From NCBI RefSeq assembly GCF_000256565.1, contig NZ_AJHH01000051.1:1-48793 (forward strand): a stretch of 48,793 nucleotides of DNA, in the 5' to 3' direction. The position numbers and the translations under genes are program-made. A model generated the notes under the pieces. That model did not search any database. It was given only the letters and a program-made list of their open reading frames with translations, and was not told the DNA's origin. Origin of the DNA: Herbaspirillum lusitanum P6-12 (GTDB taxonomy: Bacteria; Pseudomonadota; Gammaproteobacteria; Burkholderiales; Burkholderiaceae_D). How positions within the stretch are numbered: the stretch's first letter is position 1; each line of letters opens with the position of its first letter. Shown here piece by piece: positions 35,925 to 46,882 of this stretch.

Positions 35925-35962
35925 AAGACATGCAATCGGCGACAAGGCCGAGCGCATGTCTT
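35925..35962 (+). other. Long two-tier hairpin between nuoF and nuoG
   Basis: The outer stem AAGACATGC/GCATGTCTT (9 bp) and inner stem TCGGC/GCCGA (5 bp) are separated by a 2x2 internal loop and closed by GACAAG. No T-run follows, so it is likely an mRNA processing or stability element inside the operon. Confidence 0.6.
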
Positions 35963-35998
35963 CAAGGTCAAAAGAATACTTAGCTTGGGCAAAAAGCC

Positions 35999-38326
35999 AT
36001 GGTTGAAATCGAAATAGACGGCAAAAAAGTTGAAGTGCAAGAAGGCAGCATGGTTATGGATGCTGCCAACAAGGTCGGCACTTACATTCCTCATTTTTGC
36101 TATCACAAAAAATTATCCATTGCGGCCAACTGCCGCATGTGTCTGGTCGACGTTGAAAAAGCGCCGAAGCCTCTGCCTGCCTGTGCGACTCCGGTCACGG
36201 CCGGCATGATCGTGCGCACCGCCAGCGACAAGGCGGTCAAGGCGCAAAAAGGCGTCATGGAATTCCTGCTGATCAATCATCCGCTGGATTGCCCGATCTG
36301 CGATCAGGGCGGCGAATGTCAGCTGCAGGATCTGGCCGTCGGTTACGGTAGCTCTTCTTCGCGCTACGAAGAAGAAAAGCGTGTCGTGCCGCCGAAGGAT
36401 GTCGGCCCGCTGATCTCCATGAAGGAAATGAATCGTTGCATCCACTGCACACGTTGCGTGCGTTTCGGCCAGGAAGTCGCCGGCGTCATGGAACTGGGCA
36501 TGCTGGGTCGCGGCGAGCACTCCGAAATCACCACATTCGTCGGCAATACCGTCAACTCGGAACTGTCCGGCAACATGATCGATCTGTGCCCGGTCGGCGC
36601 GTTGACATCGAAGCCGTTCCGCTATGCCGCGCGTACCTGGGAATTGTCGCGCCGCAAATCGGTCAGCCCGCACGACAGCCTCGGCGCCAACCTGATCGTT
36701 CAGGTCAAGGGCGGCAAGGTCATGCGCGTGCTGCCGCTGGAAAACGAAGACATCAACGAATGCTGGATTTCCGACAAGGACCGTTTCGCCTACGAAGCAC
36801 TGGACAGCGAAGAGCGTCTGACCAAGCCGATGCTGAAGCAGGACGGCAAGTGGCAGGAAGTCGAATGGCAAGTTGCGCTGGAATACGTCGCACACGGCCT
36901 GCGCAACATCCGTCACGAACACGGCGCCAGCGCCATCGCTGCATTGGGTACACCGTACTCCACGCTGGAAGAACTGACATTGCTGCAAAAAGTCGTGCGC
37001 GGCCTGGGTTCGGAAAACATCGATTTCCGCCTGCGTCAATCCGACTTCGCGCTGGACCACCAGGTCAATCCATGGCTGGGCATGTCCATCGTTGAGTTCT
37101 CCGAACTGAACCGCGCCCTGATCATCGGCTCGTTCCTGCGCAAGGATCATCCGCTGCTGACCGCGCGTCTGCGCCAAGCAGTCAAGAGCGGCGCCAAGAT
37201 CAGCATCCTGCACGCTGCCGACGACGACCTGCTGATGCCGGTCGCCAACAAAATCATCGCAGCACCGTCCGCATGGCTGGCGGCACTGAGCGGCATCGTT
37301 GCCGCCGTGGCGCAAGCCAAGGGTGTCGCAGCACCGGCCGGTTTCGAAAACATCGAAATCTCGCCGGAAGCCAAGCAGACCGCAGCCAGCCTGCTGTCGG
37401 GCGCATCCAAGGCGGTCTTGCTGGGCAACGCCGCTGCGCAACATCCGCAGGCATCGCAACTGCACGCCGCCGCACAATGGATCGCCGAACAGACCGGCGC
37501 CAAGTTGGGTTACCTGACTGAAGGCGGCAACGCCGTCGGCGGTTACCTCGCCAACGCGATTCCCGGCAAGGACGGCGCCAACGCGCTGCAAGCTTTCGCA
37601 CAACCGCGCAAGGCTTACCTGCTGCTGAACGCCGAACCGGAACTCGACAGCCACGACTCGCAGGCTGCCACCGCGGCGCTGAAACAAGCTGAAATGGTCG
37701 TCGTGATGTCGGCATTCAAACACGGCGCCGATTACGCCGACGTGTTGCTGCCGATCGCGCCATTCACTGAAACAGCCGGTACCTTCGTCAATGCCGAAGG
37801 CCGCGCACAAAGCTTCAACGGCACCGTCAAGCCGCTGGGCGACGCTCGTCCGGCATGGAAGGTGTTGCGCGTCCTGGGCAATCTGCTCGGTCTGCCAAAT
37901 TTCGACTACGAAACCTCGGAATCGATTCGCACCGAAATCATCGGCGCTGAAACCGATCTGTCCGCTCGCCTGAACAACATCGCCAAGCTGGCGCCGCAAG
38001 TCGGTAACATTTCCGCCAACGGCGCGCTGGAACGCCTGGCCGACGTGCCTATCCATTTTGCCGATGCCATCGCACGCCGTTCGCCGGCGCTGCTGCAAAC
38101 GCAAGACGGCCAGGCGCCGAAGGCATGGCTGTCGGCAGCCTTGTCGCAGAAACTCGGCATCGCCGCAGGCGATCGCGTAAGCGTCAAGCAAGGGCAGGGC
38201 AGCGCGTTGCTGACTGCAGGCATCGACAAGAACTTGCCGGAAAATGTCGTACGTGTGGCAGCCGCCCATGCAAGCACCGCTGATCTGGGCAGCATGTTCG
38301 GCGCAATCGTTGTGGAGAAAGCGTAA
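35999..38326 (+). CDS. nuoG: NADH-quinone oxidoreductase subunit G
   Basis: 775 residues. The N-terminal ferredoxin domain binds 2Fe-2S (Cys34, 45, 48, 62); then one 4Fe-4S cluster by His94, Cys98, 101, 107 and another by Cys147, 150, 153, 197. A molybdopterin-oxidoreductase-like domain without the cofactor fills the rest. The extra N7 cluster ligands of some bacteria are not evident. The stop overlaps the nuoH start by one base. 109 bp separate it from nuoF, containing the long hairpin. Confidence 0.97.
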   Translation: MVEIEIDGKKVEVQEGSMVMDAANKVGTYIPHFCYHKKLSIAANCRMCLVDVEKAPKPLPACATPVTAGMIVRTASDKAVKAQKGVMEFLLINHPLDCPICDQGGECQLQDLAVGYGSSSSRYEEEKRVVPPKDVGPLISMKEMNRCIHCTRCVRFGQEVAGVMELGMLGRGEHSEITTFVGNTVNSELSGNMIDLCPVGALTSKPFRYAARTWELSRRKSVSPHDSLGANLIVQVKGGKVMRVLPLENEDINECWISDKDRFAYEALDSEERLTKPMLKQDGKWQEVEWQVALEYVAHGLRNIRHEHGASAIAALGTPYSTLEELTLLQKVVRGLGSENIDFRLRQSDFALDHQVNPWLGMSIVEFSELNRALIIGSFLRKDHPLLTARLRQAVKSGAKISILHAADDDLLMPVANKIIAAPSAWLAALSGIVAAVAQAKGVAAPAGFENIEISPEAKQTAASLLSGASKAVLLGNAAAQHPQASQLHAAAQWIAEQTGAKLGYLTEGGNAVGGYLANAIPGKDGANALQAFAQPRKAYLLLNAEPELDSHDSQAATAALKQAEMVVVMSAFKHGADYADVLLPIAPFTETAGTFVNAEGRAQSFNGTVKPLGDARPAWKVLRVLGNLLGLPNFDYETSESIRTEIIGAETDLSARLNNIAKLAPQVGNISANGALERLADVPIHFADAIARRSPALLQTQDGQAPKAWLSAALSQKLGIAAGDRVSVKQGQGSALLTAGIDKNLPENVVRVAAAHASTADLGSMFGAIVVEKA

Positions 38327-39405
38327 TGGATCAACTGATTGCCAACATCAACGCAGTCGGCCCCACGTATCTGGGTACGGCGTGGCCGTATGTCTGGACC
38401 TTTGTCTGGAGCCTGCTGAAGATTCTGGTCGTGATGGTGCCGTTGCTGGGCTGCGTCGCTTACCTGACGCTGTGGGAACGCAAGCTGATCGGCTGGATGC
38501 ACGTTCGTCTCGGCCCTAATCGTGTCGGTCCGCTGGGTCTGCTGCAACCGATCGCCGATGCGCTGAAACTGATTTTCAAGGAAGTGACCACGCCGGCGCG
38601 CGCCAGCAAGGTGCTGTTCTTCATCGCACCGATCATGACCATCATGCCGGCGCTGGCCGCCTGGGCGGTGATCCCGTTCGGACCTGAAGCGGTCATTGCC
38701 AACGTCAATGCCGGCCTGCTGTTCGTCATGGCGATTACCTCGATGGAAGTCTACGGCGTGATCATCGCCGGTTGGGCGTCCAACTCGAAGTATGCATTCC
38801 TTGGCGCCATGCGCGCTTCGGCGCAGATGGTGTCGTACGAAATCTCGATGGGCTTTTGCCTGGTCATCGTGCTGATGGTGTCCGGCAGCCTGAACCTGAT
38901 CGACATCGTCACCAGCCAGGGCAAGGGTTACTTCGCCGACCACGGCGTCGGTTTCCTGTCGTGGAACTGGCTGTCGCTGCTGCCGATTTTCGTGATCTAC
39001 ATCGTCTCGGGCATCGCTGAAACCAACCGCCATCCGTTCGACGTGGTCGAAGGCGAATCCGAAATCGTGGCCGGTCACATGATCGAATACTCGGGCATGT
39101 CCTTCGCGATGTTCTTCCTGGCCGAATACGCCAACATGTGGCTGATTTCGATCCTGACCGCGCTGCTGTTCCTGGGCGGCTGGGCATCGCCGCTGAGCGT
39201 GCTGGACTTCATTCCGGGCTGGATCTGGCTGGGCATCAAGACCTTCTTCGTTGTGTCGCTGTTTATCTGGGTGCGCGCATCGTTCCCGCGTTACCGCTAT
39301 GACCAGATCATGCGTCTGGGCTGGAAAGTGTTCATTCCTCTGACATTGGTGTATCTGGTGATCGTTGCGACCTGGATGCAGACCTCGTGGAATATTTGGA
39401 AGTAA
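38326..39405 (+). CDS. nuoH: NADH-quinone oxidoreductase subunit H
   Basis: 359 residues, about eight membrane helices. Joins the membrane arm to the quinone pocket; the conserved cytoplasmic loop [19 protein letters not shown] with its acidic residues is complete. Also conserved: [20 protein letters not shown]. Full length. Confidence 0.98.
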   Translation: MDQLIANINAVGPTYLGTAWPYVWTFVWSLLKILVVMVPLLGCVAYLTLWERKLIGWMHVRLGPNRVGPLGLLQPIADALKLIFKEVTTPARASKVLFFIAPIMTIMPALAAWAVIPFGPEAVIANVNAGLLFVMAITSMEVYGVIIAGWASNSKYAFLGAMRASAQMVSYEISMGFCLVIVLMVSGSLNLIDIVTSQGKGYFADHGVGFLSWNWLSLLPIFVIYIVSGIAETNRHPFDVVEGESEIVAGHMIEYSGMSFAMFFLAEYANMWLISILTALLFLGGWASPLSVLDFIPGWIWLGIKTFFVVSLFIWVRASFPRYRYDQIMRLGWKVFIPLTLVYLVIVATWMQTSWNIWK

Positions 39406-39427
39406 TGTAAAGGCTGAGGTGAGAAGC

Positions 39428-39916
39428 ATGGAAGCTATTAAGGATTTTTTCGGCAGCCTGATGTTGCGGGAGCTGTTCAAGGGCCTGGCCCTGACCGGCC
39501 GTTACCTGTTCGCGCGCAAGATCACGATTCAGTTCCCGGAAGAGAAAACGCCGCAGTCGCCGCGTTTCCGCGGCCTGCACGCCTTGCGTCGCTATCCGAA
39601 CGGTGAAGAGCGTTGCATCGCCTGCAAGCTGTGCGAAGCGGTTTGCCCGGCGATGGCAATCACGATCGAATCGGAACAGCGTGACGACGGCTCGCGCCGC
39701 ACCACGCGTTACGACATCGATCTGACCAAGTGCATTTTCTGCGGCTTCTGCGAAGAGTCGTGCCCGGTTGACTCGATCGTTGAAACGCACATCTTGGAAT
39801 ACCACGGTGAAAAGCGCGGCGATCTGTACTACACCAAGGAAATGCTGCTGGCCGTTGGTGATCGTTACGAAAATGAAATTGCCGCTGCACGTACCGCAGA
39901 CGCTGCATATCGTTGA
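39428..39916 (+). CDS. nuoI: NADH-quinone oxidoreductase subunit I
   Basis: 162 residues from the ATG at 39428. Two 4Fe-4S clusters (N6a/N6b): Cys63, 66, 69, 73 ([12 protein letters not shown]) and Cys102, 105, 108, 112 ([12 protein letters not shown]). GTGAGAAGC precedes the start. An amphipathic N-terminus sits on the membrane. Confidence 0.98.
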   Translation: MEAIKDFFGSLMLRELFKGLALTGRYLFARKITIQFPEEKTPQSPRFRGLHALRRYPNGEERCIACKLCEAVCPAMAITIESEQRDDGSRRTTRYDIDLTKCIFCGFCEESCPVDSIVETHILEYHGEKRGDLYYTKEMLLAVGDRYENEIAAARTADAAYR

Positions 39917-39992
39917 TTGAGTTCGGGACGGCATGACGGTTCGCCGTTTGTCGCTTACCGCTGAGATGATCGGATCTGAAGCTTGTTGGGTA

Positions 39993-40012
39993 GCCCGATC
40001 GATGGATCGGGC
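39993..40012 (+). other. Hairpin between nuoI and nuoJ
   Basis: Perfect 8-bp stem GCCCGATC/GATCGGGC with a GATG loop in the 140-bp gap; no T-run follows. The gap holds no gene. Confidence 0.5.
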
Positions 40013-40056
40013 GATCGAATGATCTGATGCTGGTTTAGCCAACTTTTTGGTTGATT

Positions 40057-40710
40057 ATGGAATTTAAAACTGTCTTGTTCTATGCGTTTTCGGTGGTCCT
40101 CGTGCTCGCCGCATTACGCGTCATTACGGCCCGCAACCCGGTGCATGCGGCCCTGTTCCTCGTGCTGGCCTTCTTTTCGGCGGCCGGCATCTGGATGTTG
40201 CTGAAGGCGGAATTCCTCGCCATCGTGCTGGTGCTTGTCTATGTCGGGGCGGTGATGGTGCTGTTCCTGTTCGTGGTGATGATGCTGGACATCAATCTCG
40301 ACAAGATGCGAGAGGGCTTCTGGGGATACTTCCCGCTTGCCGCGACCATCGGCGTGATCATCGTGCTGGAGATGGCTGCGGTCCTGTTGCGCAGCTTCTG
40401 GGCGCCGGAAGCGCAAGTGCCTGCAGCATCGAACACCATCGGCACCACCAAGGCGCTGGGCATGCTGATCTACACCGAATACGTCTACGCCTTTGAAGTT
40501 GCTGCCGTGATCCTGCTGGTCGCCATCGTGGCCGCCGTGGCACTGACGCTGCGTCGCCGCAAGGACAGCAAGTACTTCTCGCCGGCCGAAGCGGTCAAGG
40601 TCAAGAGCACCGATCGCGTTCGCCTGGTCAAGATGAAGTCCGAATCCACCCGTAATAACGGCAACACCGGCGACGATGCTCAGGCATCGGGCGCGGAAAA
40701 ACAATCATAA
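40057..40710 (+). CDS. nuoJ: NADH-quinone oxidoreductase subunit J
   Basis: 217 residues from the ATG at 40057. Five membrane helices, with the conserved [17 protein letters not shown] (third helix, the pi-bulge region). The C-terminal tail is polar. The next gene, nuoK, starts 13 bp after its stop. Confidence 0.96.
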   Translation: MEFKTVLFYAFSVVLVLAALRVITARNPVHAALFLVLAFFSAAGIWMLLKAEFLAIVLVLVYVGAVMVLFLFVVMMLDINLDKMREGFWGYFPLAATIGVIIVLEMAAVLLRSFWAPEAQVPAASNTIGTTKALGMLIYTEYVYAFEVAAVILLVAIVAAVALTLRRRKDSKYFSPAEAVKVKSTDRVRLVKMKSESTRNNGNTGDDAQASGAEKQS

Positions 40711-40723
40711 GGGGCGCGCAATC

Positions 40724-41032
40724 ATGACTCTTTCGCTCTCGCATTACCTGATTCTCGGCGCGATCCTGTTCGCGATCTCGATCGTGGGCATTTTCCTCAA
40801 CCGCAAGAACGTCATCGTGTTGCTCATGGCAATCGAACTGATGCTGCTGGCGGTGAACATGAACTTCATTGCCTTCTCGCATTATCTCGGCGATGCGGCA
40901 GGACAGATCTTCGTGTTCTTCATCCTGACAGTCGCCGCTGCGGAGTCCGCAATCGGCCTGGCCATTCTGGTGGTGCTGTTCCGCAACCTGGACACCATCA
41001 ACGTGGAAGACCTGGACACGCTCAAGGGATAA
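40724..41032 (+). CDS. nuoK: NADH-quinone oxidoreductase subunit K
   Basis: 102 residues from the ATG at 40724, preceded by AAGGGG. Three membrane helices with buried glutamates in the second and third ([22 protein letters not shown]), part of the proton-translocating axis. Confidence 0.97.
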   Translation: MTLSLSHYLILGAILFAISIVGIFLNRKNVIVLLMAIELMLLAVNMNFIAFSHYLGDAAGQIFVFFILTVAAAESAIGLAILVVLFRNLDTINVEDLDTLKG

Positions 41033-41164
41033 ACACGTTTGAGCTGTAGTGCGCATTGAAACGTTCGCAGTGCATGTAGATTGAATTTAAATTTCATTTA
41101 AAGATGGGCGTTCTCCGAGAGTCTTCCCGATTCGAGGAGAACCCAAATAGCGATAAGGTTCATC

Positions 41165-43267
41165 ATGGCGGGGCAACTTAACCCACATCTTCTTTTAGCC
41201 GTTCCACTGGCGCCGTTGGCCGGTTCTGCGATCGCAGGCCTGCTCGGGACGAAGTTCTTCGGCAATGTAGTCGGCCGCAAGGTTTCGCACACGGCGACCA
41301 TCCTCGGCGTGTTGATCGCACTGATCATTTCCGTCCAGACCTTGCTGGCGGTAGTCGATGGTGCGACCTACAACGGCACGCTGTACACCTGGATGACCGT
41401 GGCCGGCCTGAAGCTGGAAGTCGGCTTCCTGATCGACAGCCTGACCGCGATGATGATGTGCGTGGTGACTTTCGTGTCCCTGATGGTGCACGTCTACACC
41501 ATCGGCTACATGAAGGACGATGACGGCTACAACCGCTTCTTCTCGTACATCTCGCTGTTCACGTTCTCGATGCTGATGCTCGTCATGAGCAACAACTTCC
41601 TGCAATTGTTCTTCGGCTGGGAAGCAGTGGGCCTGGTTTCCTACCTGCTGATCGGTTTCTGGTACACCCGTCCGACCGCGATCAAGGCCAACATGAAGGC
41701 CTTCCTGGTCAACCGCGTCGGCGACTTCGGCTTCATCCTGGGCATCGGCCTGTTGCTGGCCTATGCCGGTTCCATGAACTACGGCGAAGTGTTCGCCAAG
41801 CGCGGCGAGCTGGCCCAGCTGACGCTGCCGGGAACCGACTGGATGCTGCTGACCGTGGCATGTATCTGCCTGTTTGTCGGCGCGATGGGTAAATCTGCCC
41901 AGTTCCCGCTGCACGTCTGGCTGCCTGATTCGATGGAAGGCCCGACCCCGATTTCCGCACTGATCCACGCGGCGACGATGGTGACCGCCGGCATCTTCAT
42001 GGTGACCCGCATGTCGCCGCTGTTCGAATTGTCCGACACCGCCTTGTCCGTGATCCTCGTGATCGGCGCGATCACCGCGTTGTTCATGGGCTTCCTCGGC
42101 ACCATGCAGACCGACATCAAGCGCGTGGTGGCATATTCGACACTGTCGCAGCTCGGTTACATGACGGTCGCGCTGGGCGCCTCGGCCTATTCGGTCGCCG
42201 TGTTCCATCTGATGACCCACGCGTTCTTCAAGGCGTTGCTGTTCCTCGGTGCGGGTTCCGTGATCATCGGCATGCACCATGACCAGGACATGCGCAACAT
42301 GGGCGGCCTGCGCAAGTACATGCCGATCACCTGGATCACATCGCTGCTGGGTTCGCTGGCGCTGATCGGTACACCGTTCTTCTCCGGTTTCTATTCGAAG
42401 GACAGCATCATCGAAGCAGCCGCCGAATCGCATCTGGCGGGTTCCGGTTTTGCCTACTTCGCCGTGCTGGCCAGCGTGTTCGTGACCGCGTTCTATTCGT
42501 TCCGCATGTACTTCATGGTGTTTCATGGCGAAGAGCGTTTCGGCAAGGCCGATGCACATGGCCACGATGACCATCACGCTCCTGCAGCTGCAGCTGTTGC
42601 ACACGGTGCGCATGACGACCATGCTCATGGTGCACACGATGCCCACGACGATCACGAGCATCACGGCCTGGCCCCGGGGCAGAAACCGCACGAATCGCCG
42701 CTGGTGGTGACGCTGCCGCTGATCTTGCTGGCGATTCCGTCGGTCATCATCGGTTTCTTCGCGATCTCGCCCCTGGTCTTCGGCGATTTCTTCAAGAACG
42801 TGATCTTTGTCGGTGAAAACCACAAGGCGCTCGAAGAGCTGGCGCATGAGTTCCATGGTCCGATCGCGATGGCGGTGCATTCGCTGACGTCGGCGCCGCT
42901 GTGGCTGGCGATTGCCGGGGTGGCGACTGCGTACTACTTCTACATGGTCAATCCGCGCGTCCCGGCCTGGTTCAAGGACAAGTTCAGCGCGATCTACACC
43001 TTGCTCGACAACAAGTACTACATGGACAAGTTCAATGATGTCGTGTTTGCCGGCGGTGCGCGCATGCTGGGCACCGGCCTGTGGACAGTGGGCGACAAGG
43101 GCCTGATCGACGGCCTGGTCGTCAACGGCAGCGCCAAGGTCGTCAACTGGTTCTCGAAAGTCACGCGCCTGTGGCAATCCGGTTACATCTACCATTACGC
43201 GTTCGTGATGATTATCGGGGTGCTGGGTTTCCTGGTTTGGTTCATGCCGTTTCCGTTTGGCAAATAA
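41165..43267 (+). CDS. nuoL: NADH-quinone oxidoreductase subunit L
   Basis: 700 residues. Antiporter-like proton-pumping subunit with about 16 membrane helices; core motifs GWEAVGLVSYLLIGFW, LHVWLPDSMEGPTPISALIHAATMVTAG and the broken-helix region HLMTHAFFKALLFLGAGS are intact. An unusual loop at about residues 459-500 is a His/Asp/Ala-rich stretch with more than 12 histidines. A 132-bp gap without a gene separates it from nuoK. Confidence 0.97.
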   Translation: MAGQLNPHLLLAVPLAPLAGSAIAGLLGTKFFGNVVGRKVSHTATILGVLIALIISVQTLLAVVDGATYNGTLYTWMTVAGLKLEVGFLIDSLTAMMMCVVTFVSLMVHVYTIGYMKDDDGYNRFFSYISLFTFSMLMLVMSNNFLQLFFGWEAVGLVSYLLIGFWYTRPTAIKANMKAFLVNRVGDFGFILGIGLLLAYAGSMNYGEVFAKRGELAQLTLPGTDWMLLTVACICLFVGAMGKSAQFPLHVWLPDSMEGPTPISALIHAATMVTAGIFMVTRMSPLFELSDTALSVILVIGAITALFMGFLGTMQTDIKRVVAYSTLSQLGYMTVALGASAYSVAVFHLMTHAFFKALLFLGAGSVIIGMHHDQDMRNMGGLRKYMPITWITSLLGSLALIGTPFFSGFYSKDSIIEAAAESHLAGSGFAYFAVLASVFVTAFYSFRMYFMVFHGEERFGKADAHGHDDHHAPAAAAVAHGAHDDHAHGAHDAHDDHEHHGLAPGQKPHESPLVVTLPLILLAIPSVIIGFFAISPLVFGDFFKNVIFVGENHKALEELAHEFHGPIAMAVHSLTSAPLWLAIAGVATAYYFYMVNPRVPAWFKDKFSAIYTLLDNKYYMDKFNDVVFAGGARMLGTGLWTVGDKGLIDGLVVNGSAKVVNWFSKVTRLWQSGYIYHYAFVMIIGVLGFLVWFMPFPFGK

Positions 43268-43287
43268 GCTGTAAGAAGATAACAACC

Positions 43288-44781
43288 ATGATGCAGTCAA
43301 CTTTTCCTCTCCTTAGCCTTGCGATCTGGTGTCCGGTCGCGTTTGGCATACTCGTCCTGGCCGTGGGTCGCGACGACAATCCATCCGTCGCGCGCTGGCT
43401 GGCGCTGCTCGGCGCCGTCGTCAGCCTGCTGGTAACCATCCCGCTGGTGCTGCATTTCGATGCCGCCGCGCACGGTTACCAGTTTGTCGAAAAGACGCCC
43501 TGGATCGATCGTTTCAACATCAGCTATTTCCTCGGCATTGACGGCCTGTCGCTGTGGTTCATCCCGCTGACGGCCTTCATCACCGTGATCGTGGTGCTGG
43601 CCGGCTGGGAAGTCATCCAGAAGCGCGTCGGCCAATACATGGGCGCGTTCCTGATCCTGTCGGGCCTGATGATCGGCGTGTTCTCCGCACTCGACGGCAT
43701 GCTGTTCTACGTGTTCTTCGAAGCGACCCTGATCCCGATGTTCATCATCGTGGGTGTGTGGGGCGGCGCCAACCGCGTGTACGCAGCGTTCAAGTTCTTC
43801 CTGTACACCTTGCTCGGCTCGCTGCTGATGCTGATCGCGCTGATCTACCTGTACATCGTGTCCGGCGGCAGCTTCGAAATCCCGACATGGCATCAGCTGC
43901 CGCTGTCGATGATCGAGCAAAAACTGCTGTTCTTCGCATTCCTGATGGCGTTCGCGGTCAAGGTGCCGATGTGGCCGGTGCATACCTGGTTGCCTGACGC
44001 CCACGTGGAAGCGCCTACCGGCGGCTCCATCGTGCTGGCTGCGATCATGCTCAAGCTCGGTGCTTACGGTTTCCTGCGTTTCTCGCTGCCGATCGCTCCT
44101 GACGCCAGCCACGCGCTGTCCGGTTTCATGATCACGCTGTCGCTGGTGGCCGTGATCTACATTGGCCTGGTCGCACTGGTGCAGCAGGACATGAAGAAAC
44201 TGGTGGCGTACTCGTCGATCGCCCACATGGGCTTCGTCACGCTGGGCTTCTTCATGTTCAACGACATGGCGGTGCAGGGCGGTATCGCACAGATGATTTC
44301 CCACGGCTTCGTGTCGGGCGCGATGTTCATGTGTATCGGCGTGCTGTACGACCGCATGCATACCCGTGAAATCGCCCAGTACGGCGGTGTGGTCAACAAG
44401 ATGCCGCGCTTCGCCGCTTTCTTCATCCTGTTCTCGCTGGCCAACTGCGGTCTGCCTGCGACCTCCGGTTTCGTCGGTGAATTCATGGTGATCCTGGGCG
44501 CGGTCAAGTTCAACTTCTGGATCGGCCTGCTGTCGGCAACTGCCTTGATCCTGGGGGCGGCTTACTCGCTGTGGCTGACCAAGCGCGTGATCTTCGGCGC
44601 GGTGACCAATCACCACGTGGAAGAACTGACCGACGTCAACAAGCGCGAATTCTTCATCCTCGGCCTGCTGGCGATCGCGGTGCTGGTGATGGGTCTGTAC
44701 CCGGCGCCCGTGACGGACACGATGCAGACTTCGGTCAGCGATCTGTTGAAACACGTGTCGGTCTCCAAGATCGGCAATTGA
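43288..44781 (+). CDS. nuoM: NADH-quinone oxidoreductase subunit M
   Basis: 497 residues from the ATG at 43288 (another ATG follows at 43291). Antiporter-like subunit: FFEATLIPMFIIVGVWGG, PMWPVHTWLPDAHVEAPTGGSIVLAAIMLKLGAYG and the lysine-containing LVAYSSIAHMGFV region are conserved. Begins 20 bp after nuoL. Confidence 0.97.
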   Translation: MMQSTFPLLSLAIWCPVAFGILVLAVGRDDNPSVARWLALLGAVVSLLVTIPLVLHFDAAAHGYQFVEKTPWIDRFNISYFLGIDGLSLWFIPLTAFITVIVVLAGWEVIQKRVGQYMGAFLILSGLMIGVFSALDGMLFYVFFEATLIPMFIIVGVWGGANRVYAAFKFFLYTLLGSLLMLIALIYLYIVSGGSFEIPTWHQLPLSMIEQKLLFFAFLMAFAVKVPMWPVHTWLPDAHVEAPTGGSIVLAAIMLKLGAYGFLRFSLPIAPDASHALSGFMITLSLVAVIYIGLVALVQQDMKKLVAYSSIAHMGFVTLGFFMFNDMAVQGGIAQMISHGFVSGAMFMCIGVLYDRMHTREIAQYGGVVNKMPRFAAFFILFSLANCGLPATSGFVGEFMVILGAVKFNFWIGLLSATALILGAAYSLWLTKRVIFGAVTNHHVEELTDVNKREFFILGLLAIAVLVMGLYPAPVTDTMQTSVSDLLKHVSVSKIGN

Positions 44782-44812
44782 TCAGTAACTAAAGTAACAA
44801 GGCATCGGTGCT

Positions 44813-44827
44813 GCTGCAGTGTGCAGC
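44813..44827 (+). other. Small hairpin between nuoM and nuoN
   Basis: GCTGCA-GTG-TGCAGC lies in the 173-bp gap between nuoM and nuoN. No gene or T-run is visible in the gap. Confidence 0.35.
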
Positions 44828-44954
44828 GCCGACGCCGGCAAGCAATTCGATACGACGTTTCGAAACAGGCAGGGCAGGCGAAGTGCGGGCCCGGCTGAAA
44901 ACGGCGGCAACGGTAAGCGGACAAAATACGCGGACGAAACTAAGCGGTAACTAA

Positions 44955-46466
44955 ATGAACAACATGAATCTGATCCCTGTCTATCCGGAAATATTTCTGC
45001 TGATTGCGACCTCCGTAATCCTGCTGATCGATATGTTTTTGCCGGATGCAAAGCGCGTCATTACTTACGTGCTGTCCTTGCTGGCGCTGGTAGTCTGCGC
45101 AGTGCTGACCTTCACCAACTATGCAAGCGGCGAAACGGTCTACACCTTCAGCAACATGTTCGTCTCGGATCCGCTCTCGAGCCTGCTGAAACTGTTCTCC
45201 TACCTGGCTATCGGCCTGACGCTGATTTACGGTCGTCAATACAACTCCGATCGCGGCATCGTCGGCGGCGGCCACCTCGGCGGCGAGTTCTACGCGCTGG
45301 CGCTGTTTGCGCTGCTGGGCCAGATGGTCATGATCTCGGGCAACAGCTTCCTGTCCATCTACCTCGGCCTGGAACTGATGTCGCTGTCGCTGTACGCGCT
45401 GGTGGCCCTGCGCCGTGACCACGCTGCTTCCACCGAAGCCGGCATGAAGTACTTCATCCTCGGTGCGCTGGCTTCCGGCTTCCTGCTGTACGGCATCTCG
45501 ATGCTCTACGGCGCCACCGGATCGCTGGAACTGAACGACGTCTTCCGCGCCATTGTCTCGGGCACCGTCGACCGCAACGTGCTGGTATTCGGCATCGTGT
45601 TCGTGGTGGCAGGCCTGGCGTTCAAGCTGGGAGCCGTGCCGTTCCACATGTGGGTGCCTGACGTCTACCATGGCGCACCGACGCCGATGACGCTGCTGAT
45701 CGGCGGCGCGCCGAAGCTGGCTGCGTTCGCCATGGTGTTCCGCATTCTGGTCGAAGGCCTGTTGCCGCTGGCGATCGACTGGCAACAAATGCTGATGGTG
45801 CTGGCCGTATTGTCGATCATCGTCGGTAACGTGACGGCGATTGCGCAGACCAACATCAAGCGCATGCTGGCGTACTCGACCATTTCGCACATGGGCTTCA
45901 TGTTGCTGGGCATGATGTCGGGCGTAGTCGACGGCAACCTGTTCCAGGCCGTCAACGCCTACAGCTCGTCGCTGTTCTATGCGATTACTTATGTGCTGAC
46001 CACGCTGGGCACCTTCGGCGTGATCCTGCTGATGGCGCGCTCCGGTTTCGAAGCCGACACGCTCGACGATTTCAAGGGGCTGAATCAACGCAGCCCATGG
46101 TTCGCCGGCATCATGCTGGTGCTGATGTTCTCGCTGGCGGGTATTCCGCCGATGGTCGGCTTCTACGCCAAGCTGTCGGTGCTGCAAGCGGTGCTGGGTA
46201 CCGGCCAGATCTGGTTGGCGGTATTGGCAGTGGTGTTCTCGCTGGTTGGCGCGTTCTACTACCTGCGCGTGATCAAGAACATGTACTTCGATGATCCTGC
46301 CGACAGCGGCAAGATCACCGCCAGCTTCGACGTGCGCATTGCATTGAGCCTGAACGGTATCGCAGCGCTGGGCCTCGGTCTGTGGCCCGGCCACCTGATG
46401 GATGCCTGCACCAACGCCATCGTCACCACGCTGGCGACATTCCTCAGCAAAGTCATCGCAACATAA
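44955..46466 (+). CDS. nuoN: NADH-quinone oxidoreductase subunit N
   Basis: 503 residues. Third antiporter-like subunit: [51 protein letters not shown] and [18 protein letters not shown]. The N-terminus [16 protein letters not shown] is standard. Last gene of the canonical nuoA-N set; DUF2818 follows 13 bp later. Confidence 0.97.
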   Translation: MNNMNLIPVYPEIFLLIATSVILLIDMFLPDAKRVITYVLSLLALVVCAVLTFTNYASGETVYTFSNMFVSDPLSSLLKLFSYLAIGLTLIYGRQYNSDRGIVGGGHLGGEFYALALFALLGQMVMISGNSFLSIYLGLELMSLSLYALVALRRDHAASTEAGMKYFILGALASGFLLYGISMLYGATGSLELNDVFRAIVSGTVDRNVLVFGIVFVVAGLAFKLGAVPFHMWVPDVYHGAPTPMTLLIGGAPKLAAFAMVFRILVEGLLPLAIDWQQMLMVLAVLSIIVGNVTAIAQTNIKRMLAYSTISHMGFMLLGMMSGVVDGNLFQAVNAYSSSLFYAITYVLTTLGTFGVILLMARSGFEADTLDDFKGLNQRSPWFAGIMLVLMFSLAGIPPMVGFYAKLSVLQAVLGTGQIWLAVLAVVFSLVGAFYYLRVIKNMYFDDPADSGKITASFDVRIALSLNGIAALGLGLWPGHLMDACTNAIVTTLATFLSKVIAT

Positions 46467-46479
46467 AGCGAAGCCGCCG

Positions 46480-46794
46480 GTGAACGTTTCCCTACTGAGC
46501 TGGTGTGTCATCGTGTTGGCGGTCCTGGCCGCCAACCTGCCTTTCTTCAATCAGCAGTTGTTCGCGCTGATCCCCCTGAGCAAGTCGCCCGATTACCGCA
46601 AGCCGGTATGGGTGCGCTTGCTTGAGTTGGTGGTACTGTATTTCGTCGTGGGCGCGCTTGCGCATTTCTTCGAAGCCAATATCGGCAACGCCTTTACCCA
46701 GCGTTGGGAATTTTATGCCGTCACCGGCTGTCTGTTCCTGGTGTTGGCGTATCCGGGCTACGTCGTGCGCTATCTGCGCAAGAGCCACGCCTGA
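46480..46794 (+). CDS. DUF2818 small membrane protein
   Basis: 104 residues from GTG 46480. Three hydrophobic segments (about 5-30, 45-65, 78-96). Conserved ANLPFFNQ and WVRLLELVVLYFVVG. It sits directly after nuoN and appears to be the 15th gene of the operon. A role in complex I assembly or stability is possible from context only. A 30-bp piece of this gene (46722-46751) reappears at the window's end. Confidence 0.8.
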   Translation: MNVSLLSWCVIVLAVLAANLPFFNQQLFALIPLSKSPDYRKPVWVRLLELVVLYFVVGALAHFFEANIGNAFTQRWEFYAVTGCLFLVLAYPGYVVRYLRKSHA

Positions 46795-46882
46795 GCTGCG
46801 CGATCCTGTGGTCCGACATGCCTGCATGTCGCGGCCACAAGCTTTTCTTCCTCCTCCACGTTTATTGATTGCCTGATCTCCC

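Noticed and set aside
41195-43300. A very long open frame on the minus strand opposite nuoL, and similar ones opposite pnp, nuoG and nuoM
   Set aside because: Shadow frames caused by high GC codon bias; their translations are Arg/His/Gln-rich, have no recognisable motifs and overlap certain genes.
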